Positions 38,557 through 47,487 of a DNA stretch of 64,000 nucleotides are shown here, one piece after another. Below the pieces are notes generated by a model. The model saw nothing but the letters and a program-made list of their open reading frames with translations. It was not told where the DNA came from and made no database searches. The position numbers were made by a program, and so were the translations under genes. Position 1 is the stretch's first letter. The number at the start of each line of letters is the position of its first letter. Origin of the DNA: SAR92 clade bacterium H455 (lineage in GTDB: Bacteria > Pseudomonadota > Gammaproteobacteria > Pseudomonadales > Porticoccaceae); NCBI GenBank assembly GCA_024802545.1, contig CP103416.1:992001-1056000 (forward strand). The letters run 5' to 3'.

Positions 38557-39831
38557 TTATTCCTCTTTATTGAAGGGCGCCACTTTAAATAATAGCAACA
38601 TCCCTGGAATGGCCAGAAGGGTGCAGACATAAAAGAAATTTTCCCAGCCCACGCTCTCGACAATAATTCCGGTAAATGAACTGGCCACGGTGCGCGGCAC
38701 TGCGGTCAGGGCAGTAAATAGCGCCAGCTGGGTGGCAGCAAAGGCCGGATGGGTAGAGCGCGCCATAAAGGCGACAAAGGCGGCGGTGCCAAGGCCGACG
38801 CCGAGATATTCAAAGCTAATCACCAGCCCCAACAGCCACAGCCCTTCACCCACTCGCGCGAGCAGAGCAAAGCCGAGAATCGAAATAATCTGCACCAAGC
38901 CAAACAGCCAGAGGGCGCGATTGATGCCGATCTTAAGCATCAAAATGCCACCCAAAATACCCCCGACAATCATTGGCCAGAGAGCTGCATGTTTGGCAAT
39001 CAGGCCGATCTCAGTCTTGCTGAAACCCATATCCAAATAAAACGGTGTCGCCAGCGCTGTGGCCATGCTGTCGCCGAGTTTATAGAGCAGCATAAAGGCT
39101 AAAATCAGGCAGGCCTGTTGCACACCTTGGCGAGAAAAGAATTCTTTAAAGGGATCAACAATAGCTTGATTCAAGGTGGTGGGATGGCGAGCATCGGCCT
39201 TGGGCTCGGCAATGCTTAGGGTCATCACAATACCGATCAACATAAAGGCTGCGGTAACTATAAACACGGATTGCCAAGGCAGGCTATCGGCCAGTATCAG
39301 GGATAGGGAGCCGGGGACCAATCCGGCGACCCGATAGGCGTTCACATGAATGGAGTTACCCAGACCCAGTTCCTGGTCGGGCAGTATCTGACGGCGGTAG
39401 GCGTCGAGGACAATATCTTGGGTGGCGCTTAAAAAGGCAATTAGCAGGCAGAGCCAGGCGATGCTCCAGATATCGGTGTTGGGGTTAAAAAAGCCCAGGG
39501 CGCCAATCGACAGCAATAAGCCGATCTGAGTGGCGAGCATCCAGCCGCGGCGTAAGCCACCGCCAAAACCAAAGGCAGAGCCAAGTTTACTTAAGCCGGG
39601 GATGGCTAAGCGATAGCGATCGAGCAGCGGCGACCAGAAAAATTTCCAGGTGTAGGGCAGGCCGATCAGGGCAAAGAAACCGATTTCTTTTAGGCCGACG
39701 CCCTCGGAGCGCAGCCAGGCCGGTACTAACGAGATCAGTAAATACAGCGGCATACCAGAGGCAAAACCGGTAAAGATACAGATCAACATGCGGCGGTTTA
39801 ACAGTGCCTGCTTGATGCTGGTTGAGTTCAT
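38557..39831 (-). CDS. ampG: Muropeptide permease AmpG (MFS)
   Basis: Imports GlcNAc-anhydroMurNAc muropeptides for recycling. The 424 residues form about 12 membrane segments. AmpG character is clear in FTGFASGMPLYLLISLVPAW, IGLPYTWKFFWSPLLDRY, ATQDIVLDAYRRQIL, NAYRVAGLVPGSLSLILAD and YLGVGLGTAAFVAFMAR. It is convergent with ampD-ampE, giving a compact recycling locus. The 61-base spacer to ampE is T-rich without a clear stem. Confidence 0.95.
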   Translation of the reverse strand: MNSTSIKQALLNRRMLICIFTGFASGMPLYLLISLVPAWLRSEGVGLKEIGFFALIGLPYTWKFFWSPLLDRYRLAIPGLSKLGSAFGFGGGLRRGWMLATQIGLLLSIGALGFFNPNTDIWSIAWLCLLIAFLSATQDIVLDAYRRQILPDQELGLGNSIHVNAYRVAGLVPGSLSLILADSLPWQSVFIVTAAFMLIGIVMTLSIAEPKADARHPTTLNQAIVDPFKEFFSRQGVQQACLILAFMLLYKLGDSMATALATPFYLDMGFSKTEIGLIAKHAALWPMIVGGILGGILMLKIGINRALWLFGLVQIISILGFALLARVGEGLWLLGLVISFEYLGVGLGTAAFVAFMARSTHPAFAATQLALFTALTAVPRTVASSFTGIIVESVGWENFFYVCTLLAIPGMLLLFKVAPFNKEE

Positions 39832-39861
39832 TAAAAGCCTTGTTTATGTTTTTCGTGGCGG

Positions 39862-40206
39862 CTAGGGCTGCCAGCGATAGTGTTTGAGACTGATACGGCC
39901 GTTAGTCAACACAACCCCTTCTTCTTGTAACCGTGCCCGTTGCCTTATGCCGCTCTCTGTCTCTGGACCCAGGCTGATTTTGCCTGCGGCATTGATTACC
40001 CGGTGCCAGGGCAGGGTGCTTTCAGGAGGCAGATTGCGCAATATGTAGCCTATTTGACGCGCTGCTCGAGGCAGTCCTGCCAAATCTCCAAGCTGACCAT
40101 AGGTCACGACCCTACCCTGAGGTATAGCCGCCAGAGCAATATAGACTTTTTGCTCTCTGCTGGGTTCAGGGTCTCGCCGAGGTTCGTCGGCGTCGTTATT
40201 TGTCAT
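39862..40206 (-). CDS. atl: Alkyltransferase-like protein (ATL, MGMT family)
   Basis: The 114 residues contain the DNA-binding wing of O6-alkylguanine transferases (GRVVTYGQLGDLAGLPRAAR, IGYILRNLPPE). The active-site PCHRV is PWHRV here (Trp67), so no alkyl acceptor exists. This is the mark of ATL proteins (YbaZ-type in E. coli), which bind O6-alkylguanine and hand it to nucleotide excision repair. The head (NNDADEPRRDPEPSREQ) is disordered-looking. Divergent from fxsA. Confidence 0.9.
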   Translation of the reverse strand: MTNNDADEPRRDPEPSREQKVYIALAAIPQGRVVTYGQLGDLAGLPRAARQIGYILRNLPPESTLPWHRVINAAGKISLGPETESGIRQRARLQEEGVVLTNGRISLKHYRWQP

Positions 40207-40309
40207 GGCCCAAGATTACGCTATTCGTCGCGCTGTTGAAATAGACGAAACTACCCCAATGTACCTAATAGACCGCCCATGCTGGGTTGCAGAAAATGAG
40301 AGAACCACT

Positions 40310-40789
40310 GTGCGCTACCTATTTTTGATATTTGTGATTATGCCTGTGCTGGAGATGTGGCTGCTGATAACCGTCGGCGCCCAGATTGGCGCGCTGGCCA
40401 CTATAGGCCTGGTATTGCTCACCGCCTTTGTTGGAGTGAATTTACTGCGCTATCAGGGCTTCGATACATTGTGGCGCGGCCAACGCAAGTTTGCCGAGGG
40501 CCAGCTGCCAGCCCAGGAAATTGCCGAGGGTATTATTCTCGCGGTATCCGGCGCACTGTTGCTGACCCCGGGCTTTGTCACCGATGGGATTGGCTTTGCC
40601 GGATTGATTCCCGCGGTGCGCGGCGCGGTTGCGCGCTTGGTGCTGAGTCGCATGGTGGTCTCTGGTGTGGCTATGGGTTCATCAACTTCAGGCTTTACAG
40701 CTAGTGGCGGCAGGGTCGATCACTCCGCCTCTGGTGGGGCTTCGAAGTCCGACGATATTATCGAAGGTGAGTCCTGGGACGAGAAGTAA
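40310..40789 (+). CDS. fxsA: FxsA family membrane protein
   Basis: Small inner-membrane protein related to E. coli FxsA, whose excess relieves F-plasmid exclusion of phage T7. GTG at 40310 is chosen because the family begins MRYLFLIFVIMPVLEMWLL exactly there; a GAGAG lies eight bases upstream. An upstream frame to 40205 would overlap atl and is not conserved. 159 residues with membrane segments at the N-terminus, ALATIGLVLLTAFVGVNLL and the GALLLTPGFVTDGIGF loop. The Ser/Gly-rich acidic tail is typical. fxsA before groES is a frequent arrangement. Confidence 0.88.
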   Translation: MRYLFLIFVIMPVLEMWLLITVGAQIGALATIGLVLLTAFVGVNLLRYQGFDTLWRGQRKFAEGQLPAQEIAEGIILAVSGALLLTPGFVTDGIGFAGLIPAVRGAVARLVLSRMVVSGVAMGSSTSGFTASGGRVDHSASGGASKSDDIIEGESWDEK

Positions 40790-40864
40790 GTTAAAAACAC
40801 TTTATGGCATTAACAAACAAGGAGGATTACTCAAAAGGAAGAGACAAAATAATTACCCTGATCC

Positions 40865-40893
40865 CTTGAAAAAGAAATCAGGTGCCACCATAT
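40865..40893 (+). promoter_or_regulatory. Heat-shock (sigma-32) promoter of groES-groEL
   Basis: CCCTTGAA ending at 40870 and CCACCATAT at 40885-40893, with 14 bp between them, resemble the sigma-32 boxes CTTGAA and CCCCATNT. The predicted start is near 40900, about 70 bases before groES. No CIRCE palindrome was seen, which fits gammaproteobacteria. Confidence 0.7.
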
Positions 40894-40968
40894 GATGACC
40901 GAACGCGGGGTTTTGCTCGCACAAGCAACGTTTGAATATTTCAGATAGATAAATTGGAGAGACAAAGT

Positions 40969-41262
40969 ATGAAAATTCGTCCATTACACGACCGAGTGAT
41001 CGTTCGTCGCGAGGAAGAAGAAGCACAATCCGCTGGCGGTATCTTGCTGCCCGGTTCTGCACAAGAAAAGCCAAATCAAGGCGAAGTTATTGCTGTAGGC
41101 AGTGGCCGTATTCTGGATAACGGCGATGTGCGCCCGGTTGATGTGAAAGTGGGTGATAAGGTTGTGTTTGGTAAGTATGCCGGACAGGACACCATTGATG
41201 TTGAAGGTGAAGAGCTGATTATTCTCAGCGAAACCGATATCAAAGCCGTTATCGAAGCCTAA
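40969..41262 (+). CDS. groES: Co-chaperonin GroES
   Basis: Lid of the GroEL cage. ATG at 40969 ([18 protein letters not shown]) with GGAGAG upstream; 97 residues, the standard size. The mobile loop [20 protein letters not shown] and the roof and base strands are intact ([43 protein letters not shown]). The extra five codons from 40954 are not part of the family. groEL follows after 92 bases. Confidence 0.98.
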   Translation: MKIRPLHDRVIVRREEEEAQSAGGILLPGSAQEKPNQGEVIAVGSGRILDNGDVRPVDVKVGDKVVFGKYAGQDTIDVEGEELIILSETDIKAVIEA

Positions 41263-41342
41263 GAGCGTTTAGAAAACAGCTTGTGGTAGTCAGCTTGAAA
41301 TTAAAAGCTCCTACAGAATTTTTGTTTTAACCAGATTGATGA

Positions 41343-43007
<1,665 letters not shown>

Positions 43008-43041
43008 GCAAGCTGCTTAAAACCTAGTAAGTCTCAAGAAG

Positions 43042-43072
43042 GCCCGCAAGCCGAGTGTTTGCGGGCTTTTTT
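43042..43072 (+). terminator. Intrinsic terminator after groEL
   Basis: GCCCGCAA (43042-43049) pairs with TTGCGGGC (43059-43066), followed by TTTTTT. Confidence 0.9.
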
Positions 43073-43134
43073 ATTGCCTGCTTGTCTTGTTTAGTCCTTT
43101 ACTGTCCCAGTAAATAGCAGGGTGTTTAGGGTTT

Positions 43135-43147
43135 AATAAGGGGTATC
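43135..43147 (+). repeat. AATAAGGGGTATC, left copy of a second islet-flanking repeat
   Basis: Matches AATGAGGGGTATC at 45522-45534 in 12 of 13 bases, just inside the two 19-bp copies. Might be an older or inner attachment repeat, or an integrase arm-type site. Confidence 0.35.
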
Positions 43148-43180
43148 GGCTGAATCGCATGTTTGAATGTTTGGTTGTAG

Positions 43181-43692
43181 CGAACATTCAAAATCATTTC
43201 ATTAGCCTGGTGGGAACAGCAAGAGTCCTCGTGGTCTTCTGATCACGCAAAGAAGGTAAAACGATGGATCGAGCAAGAGTTGAAGTCTATCGGTAAGCTG
43301 TCGGTTGATGCTATCGATCAAGGGCATATTACGGAAGTGATGTTGTCAATTGAGAAAGGAGGTCATCCTCGCAAAGCTCCCGTTATACTCTCGGTGATCA
43401 ACCGTATTTTCGGTTATGCACTGGCTCACCGGTTTACACGTAATAATCCAGCTCAAGGTCTACCCCTTAGCGATATTCTTAAACCCATGCCGATATGGCA
43501 AGCCACTATCTAAAAACGTCATGACCAACCTGCTGAGAAAACTCAGTTATTCTGCTGATGTGATGTCGGCTCATGGGTTCAGAGCTACGGCATCCACTAT
43601 CTTACATAAGCAGGGCTGACTATCTCGAAGCGGTGCGTGATGGTGCTGATGTGGTGTCAATAGGAGCGAAGGCAGGAGAGGACTTGATTTAA
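43181..43692 (+). pseudogene. P4-type tyrosine integrase relic (three frames, internal deletions)
   Basis: Frame one (43208-43513) reads WWEQQESSWSSDHAKKVKRW, then IGKLSVDAIDQGHITEVML and NRIFGYALAHRFTRNNPAQG, which is the SAM-like core-binding half of a P4/CP4-57 integrase. Frame two, from about 43487, reads KPLSKNVMTNLLRKLSY and DVMSAHGFRATASTILHKQG, the box II region with the HxxR motif. Frame three (43615-43692) reads ADYLEAVRDGADVVSIGAK and stops, the usual integrase tail. Missing are the N-terminal arm-binding domain, the first catalytic Arg/Lys part and the segment with the catalytic Tyr. It cannot be active. Confidence 0.85.
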
Positions 43693-43736
43693 ATAGCTAA
43701 CTATATGTTTTACTTGTATGGATGTATTTCAATTAT

Positions 43737-43773
43737 ATCGACATAACAGCCTGATATGTCGATGTGATCGACA
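43737..43773. promoter_or_regulatory. Three TGTCGAT half-sites upstream of the ATPase gene
   Basis: ATCGACATA (43737-43745) and TATGTCGAT (43755-43763) form a perfect inverted repeat. A third half-site ATCGACA (43767-43773) forms a second, tighter palindrome with the middle one. This looks like an operator for a dimeric repressor. Further on, CAATTAGACGGTAATATA and CAATCAGACGGTAATGTA form an imperfect 18-bp direct repeat (about 43818-43858). Confidence 0.45.
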
Positions 43774-43874
43774 CGTTAAAATTTAAGCATTTTACTTAGC
43801 GCCCTTTTAAGTTAGGCAATTAGACGGTAATATAGCAGTCAATCAGACGGTAATGTAACCAGCATCTGGACGCT

Positions 43875-45110
43875 ATGGCTAAATCATTATTTCCAAGAGT
43901 TATTGCCCCACTGCTGCTGGAAGCACTAAGCGATACTCCAGTCGTTTGTTTATTAGGGCCTCGCCAGGTGGGTAAAACCACATTAGCCAGGGAATACTGT
44001 CCTAATTATTCCTACATCAGCTTTGACGACAGCACACTACTGAACACTGCGCAACAAGACCCTACGGGGTTTATTCAGGGCTTGCCAGAACAAGTGATTT
44101 TAGATGAGGTGCAGCGAGCACCTGAATTATTACCAGCGATCAAGGCTGCTGTTGATCAGCGCAGAACACCGGGTCGCTTTCTGCTGACAGGTTCGGCGAA
44201 TCTGTTGCTATTACCAAAGGTGCAAGAATCCCTGGCAGGGAGAGTTGAAGTATTAAACCTGTTTCCATTGACGGAACAAGAGAAGCACCGCAATGAAAAC
44301 TCCCTGCTTAGCGCTTTGATTAGCGGAAAAATAGCGCCGCAAATCATTGGAGAGCAGAGTGTTATTGAGGGTGTCGCTGAAGCTGTATGCCAGGGTGGCT
44401 ACCCAGAACCGAATACTCGCTCGGCTGCCAGAGCCAGACAATGGCATCGGCAATATCTGAATGCCATTATTCAGCGCGATGTTAAAGATATTGCGGCCAT
44501 TCGGGATGAAGATGAAATGCTCGCCTTGATAGAAATGCTGGCCTACCGGACAGGTACTTTACTCAATGTCAGTAGCATGGCCAATGAGTTAAAAATGACC
44601 CGGGAGACCACTGAAAAATACTTGAGCATACTTGAGCGCCTGTTTTTAGTGCGCAGACTTTCCGCCTGGCATCGTAACCAGTCCAAACGATTGGTGAAGA
44701 CACCCAAAGTACACGTTATTGATTCCGGCCTTGCGACGACATTCAGCGGGTTAAAAACCGACGACTGGAATAACCATAAAAGCAATTTTGGCCCTGTATT
44801 GGAAAGTTTTGTCGTTCAGCAGCTTATTTGTCAGGCCAGCTGGATAGGCAGTGATTTTAAATTCAGCCATTACCGCGATAAAGACCAGGTAGAAGTTGAC
44901 CTGGTGATAGAGCGTGGCCAACAGCTTTGGGGAGTAGAAGTAAAAAAAGCAGCCAGTATCAACCCAAAAGACAGTGCAGGTCTGGCCCGTTTGGCCGCTC
45001 AGGCAGGTAAGCGCTTTCAGGGTGGCATCTTACTCTATTGTGGCAATAACACCTTGCCACTGACTCAAGACAATTGTTATGCGGTACCGATGAATACACT
45101 CTGGCAGTAG
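43875..45110 (+). CDS. AAA ATPase with DUF4143 domain
   Basis: The 411 residues have an AAA_14 domain (P-loop LLGPRQVGKTTLAREY, Walker B QVILDEVQRAPELLPAIK, sensor-like FLLTGSANLLLLPK), a winged-helix-like middle (NVSSMANELKMTRETTEKYL, about 235-275) and a C-terminal DUF4143 part with a PD-(D/E)XK-like pattern (VEVDLVIERGQ then WGVEVKKA). The family is widespread on mobile DNA; a biological role is not established, toxin-antitoxin or defence links are only suspected. It is the sole intact gene of the islet. The start is the first ATG, with a weak TGGA upstream. Confidence 0.9.
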   Translation: MAKSLFPRVIAPLLLEALSDTPVVCLLGPRQVGKTTLAREYCPNYSYISFDDSTLLNTAQQDPTGFIQGLPEQVILDEVQRAPELLPAIKAAVDQRRTPGRFLLTGSANLLLLPKVQESLAGRVEVLNLFPLTEQEKHRNENSLLSALISGKIAPQIIGEQSVIEGVAEAVCQGGYPEPNTRSAARARQWHRQYLNAIIQRDVKDIAAIRDEDEMLALIEMLAYRTGTLLNVSSMANELKMTRETTEKYLSILERLFLVRRLSAWHRNQSKRLVKTPKVHVIDSGLATTFSGLKTDDWNNHKSNFGPVLESFVVQQLICQASWIGSDFKFSHYRDKDQVEVDLVIERGQQLWGVEVKKAASINPKDSAGLARLAAQAGKRFQGGILLYCGNNTLPLTQDNCYAVPMNTLWQ

Positions 45111-45180
45111 AAAATTTTAATTAAAAAGTAATGCGGCAATTATGTGAAAAACGCTTATGTGTATAGGGCGAAAATGATAG

Positions 45181-45237
45181 ATGTTTGAACAAACTTTTAA
45201 AAATATAGATGATGTGCTCTGGAAAGAGGCCGGTTGA
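45181..45237 (+). pseudogene. hsdM: Type I restriction methyltransferase hsdM, N-terminal remnant
   Basis: ATG at 45181 opens MFEQTFKNIDDVLWKEAGC and meets a stop at once. This is the conserved N-terminus of many type I DNA methylase (HsdM) subunits. All of the N6-methylase domain and the rest of the hsd genes are gone; the sequence jumps into a winged-helix tail at 45233, which suggests one large deletion. Confidence 0.75.
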
Positions 45238-45346
45238 ATTAACCGGAGCAAACCAGAATACGCTCAAAGTTAGGTTGCGTGAGCTGGTGAATGCAGGGCG
45301 ACTTCAGCGTCATGGCAAAGGGCGAGCAACTTGGTATAGCAGTTAA
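45233..45346 (+). pseudogene. C-terminal winged-helix remnant of an unidentified protein
   Basis: The frame reads VELTGANQNTLKVRLRELVN, AGRLQRHGKGRATWY and Ser-Ser-stop, a winged helix of the type found at the C-terminus of Fic/AlbA-like or RecG-like ATP-binding proteins that travel with type I restriction operons. It has no start and is joined out of frame to the hsdM remnant. Confidence 0.6.
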
Positions 45347-45361
45347 TTGGCTGAATCTTAA

Positions 45362-45469
45362 GTGTCTTTTAGAGTTATGGAAATAACGGGGTTATCGCGC
45401 TCAACAATTTATCTGGAGATTGCCAAGGGGAAAAGGGCAACAGTACCTCAAAGATCAATTCCATTGTAA
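45362..45469 (+). pseudogene. AlpA-family regulator fragment
   Basis: VSFRVMEITGLSRSTIYLEI followed by AKGKRATVPQRSIPL and a stop. The V-x-x-x-TGLSRSTIY helix-turn-helix is that of AlpA/prophage excisionase-type regulators of P4-like islands. It is about half the usual 65-70 residues and the C-terminus is not AlpA-like, so it is decayed. Confidence 0.7.
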
Positions 45470-45521
45470 ATGTGTCTGATCAAGCATGAGTCAGTACAGC
45501 TTAAGTGATCAGGTGGGGGAT

Positions 45522-45534
45522 AATGAGGGGTATC
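45522..45534 (+). repeat. AATGAGGGGTATC, right copy of the second islet-flanking repeat
   Basis: Partner of 43135-43147 with one mismatch; lies between the AlpA relic and the right 19-bp copy. Confidence 0.35.
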
Positions 45535-45582
45535 AGGTTGGCAAGTTGAGTGTATAGCTAATTAAATCAAATAGTTAAAAAT

Positions 45583-45601
45583 GTATGGGCGGCATGCTGT
45601 A
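45583..45601 (+). repeat. Right copy of the groEL 19-bp repeat (candidate attR)
   Basis: GTATGGGCGGCATGCTGTA, 18 of 19 bases identical to 42988-43006. It is not part of a gene here. The reading frame that begins at 45585 owes its MGGM start to this copy and is not a real gene. Confidence 0.7.
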
Positions 45602-45660
45602 TTTGCCCCTTAAACTGTTTTTTATAGTCGATTCGAACTTGTTTTATAAAGCGCAAAGAA

Positions 45661-45692
45661 GAGCCCCCGCAGATTGCTGTGGGGCTTTTTTT
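45661..45692 (+). terminator. Terminator without a gene, probably the original groEL terminator
   Basis: AGCCCC (45662-45667) pairs with GGGGCT (45681-45686), extended by an inner CAG/CTG pairing, then a run of seven T. No gene ends nearby; it lies 60 bases after the right repeat copy, about the spacing between the groEL stop and its present terminator. Confidence 0.7.
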
Positions 45693-45849
45693 GGGTTTAT
45701 TTTTTACTCAAGGCAAATAAGTGTCAAAAATTCACCATTGGCGGCCAAAGGTGATTGCTATTTTGCCGCTCTTCCCCAACAATTGGCCCCAAGAAAAATA
45801 GCAGTCCGCAAGGGCGCAATACGTTAAATTTATATAAAGGGAGTCTGTT

Positions 45850-46488
45850 ATGACCGGTGAATTAATTGAATTTCTAGTCCGTTGGGGCCACGTGCTTTTC
45901 GGGATCGTTTGGATAGGTATGCTGTACTACTTTAACTTTGTTCAGGGCGGCTATTTCAAAGAAGCGTCTCCAGAAGCTCTGGCTGATGCCAAAGCGAAGC
46001 TGGCACCGAGCGCACTCTGGTGGTTCCGTTGGGGCGCGATGTTTACCTTTATCACTGGTCTATACCTGCTGCACATTGCTACTAGCAACGGTCAGCTGAA
46101 CAACTACATTATTGTTGGCGCGGCAATGGGTATCTTGATGTTTACCAATGTCTGGGCAGTGATCTGGCCAGCTCAGAAAATTGCATTGGGTCTGGTTGAA
46201 GGCGGCGATAAAGCGGCTGCAGGTGCCAAGGCACTGCTGGCTTCACGCACAAACGTCCTGTTCTCTGCACCTATGTTGCTGGGTATGCTTGCCGGTCCTC
46301 ACTATGTTGGTCAAGGCTACGGCTCAGCCGTCGGCGGCACTGGCCTGATTGTTATGCTGGTTGTGGTTGCACTGCTCGAAGTCAACGCTCTGGTTGGCAA
46401 GCAGGGTCCAATGACTACAGTCAAAGGCGTGATTCACTCAAGCCTGGGTCTGACTGCGGTAATGGTTTTGGCGCTTAACCTGCTGTAA
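45850..46488 (+). CDS. PuuD-like (urate hydroxylase N-domain, DUF989) membrane protein
   Basis: The 212 residues have five or six membrane segments (FLVRWGHVLFGIVWIGMLYY, LWWFRWGAMFTFITGLYLLH, IIVGAAMGILMFTNVWAVIW, FSAPMLLGMLAGPHYV, TGLIVMLVVVALLEVNAL, SSLGLTAVMVLALNLL). Conserved His, Trp and Asn residues in the first segments resemble the membrane part of PuuD, the urate-oxidising membrane enzyme. The C-terminal cytochrome c domain of PuuD (CxxCH) is absent, so urate oxidation is doubtful. AAGGGAG precedes the ATG; a terminator follows, so it is a single-gene unit. Confidence 0.8.
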   Translation: MTGELIEFLVRWGHVLFGIVWIGMLYYFNFVQGGYFKEASPEALADAKAKLAPSALWWFRWGAMFTFITGLYLLHIATSNGQLNNYIIVGAAMGILMFTNVWAVIWPAQKIALGLVEGGDKAAAGAKALLASRTNVLFSAPMLLGMLAGPHYVGQGYGSAVGGTGLIVMLVVVALLEVNALVGKQGPMTTVKGVIHSSLGLTAVMVLALNLL

Positions 46489-46508
46489 TCATTCACAGCA
46501 AAGCGTGT

Positions 46509-46537
46509 AAAAAAGCCGACCTAGTGTCGGCTTTTTT
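46509..46537 (+). terminator. Terminator after the PuuD-like gene
   Basis: AAAAAAGCCGAC and GTCGGCTTTTTT form a perfect 12-bp stem with a five-base loop. Confidence 0.9.
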
Positions 46538-46662
46538 GTGTCTGCTCACTATAGGCTCTGAGCTGGGTGCTGGCGATAAATAAGCTGTTGTGCGGATGTA
46601 GGTGGAAATTAATTTGCGTATAATGCTGCCATCTTTCAGGTCTCTCTAAACAGGATTTTAAA

Positions 46663-47466
46663 ATGACTGCGGAAAAACCCCGAATCAACCCTATTGTTGC
46701 CGAACGAGACGATATGATTGGGCGCTCATCGACGGCCACATCTTCCAGTAAAAAAGGCTCTTCCGGAGGCGATGGCAAACGGCCTGGGGGCGGTTCCTCG
46801 AATAGCTCATCCAATGGGTCCGGTGGCAGTAATATCTTGGTGTTTATTCTTCTTGTGGCCCTGATCGGGGCTGCAGGCTTTGGCTGGATGCAGTTTGCTG
46901 CGCTGTCTGCCAACCACAGCGATTTACAGCAGCGCTTTGAATCTCTTGAGTCTCGCCTTAGCAGTACCGATGAATCTGTGACTCAGTCCGGCGCGGCCAT
47001 GCAGCTGAATATCAGCGAGCAATCTGACCAGCTAAAAAAGCACTGGAGTGAAATCCGTAAACTCTGGGGTGTGACCAACGACATCAATAAAACCAAAATC
47101 GATAGCAACAAAAAAGACATCGCCTTTCTCGCCAGCAAGCGCGCTGCTGTTGAAAAATCCATCGCTGAGATCAGTGCTCGAGTGGATAAAGAAAATCGCA
47201 GTCTGACTAATCTCAGTGGCAACTATCTGGCTATCTCAGCGGATATAGACGCGGTCAATGCCAACCTAAGAAAATTGTCTGACAAGGTGGTTGGTCTGCA
47301 GTCTTCACTGGCCAATATTGATCGTCAGCTCAAGGCCAATGCCGAGGGCATTGAGTCTATGGATGCCTTCCGCCGTCAGATTAATCAGAAAATTTACGCT
47401 CTCGAAAAACGCTCTCCTAGCCCAGTGACGGCACCAGCTGCCAATGTCACTCCGCCAAGCCAATAA
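46663..47466 (+). CDS. Unknown membrane-anchored coiled-coil protein
   Basis: I do not recognise a named family. The 267 residues have a disordered N-terminus rich in Ser, Gly and Asn (about 20-56), one membrane segment (NILVFILLVALIGAAGFGWM, about 57-77) and a long, probably coiled-coil, periplasmic part (about 80-245) with repeated Leu-x-x-Leu-Ser-x-Asp-type heptads, ending in a Pro/Ala tail. Topology is N-in, C-out. It is 21 bases upstream of the fumarase gene on the same strand, so it may share its transcript. Such proteins act as structural or signalling stalks; no function can be given. Confidence 0.8.
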   Translation: MTAEKPRINPIVAERDDMIGRSSTATSSSKKGSSGGDGKRPGGGSSNSSSNGSGGSNILVFILLVALIGAAGFGWMQFAALSANHSDLQQRFESLESRLSSTDESVTQSGAAMQLNISEQSDQLKKHWSEIRKLWGVTNDINKTKIDSNKKDIAFLASKRAAVEKSIAEISARVDKENRSLTNLSGNYLAISADIDAVNANLRKLSDKVVGLQSSLANIDRQLKANAEGIESMDAFRRQINQKIYALEKRSPSPVTAPAANVTPPSQ

Positions 47467-47487
47467 ATAACAGGGATTAAAATCAGC

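Noticed and set aside
45585-45827. Reading frame of 80 residues starting MGGML
   Set aside because: Its start is the copy of the groEL 3' end and it runs through a strong terminator; no family resemblance.
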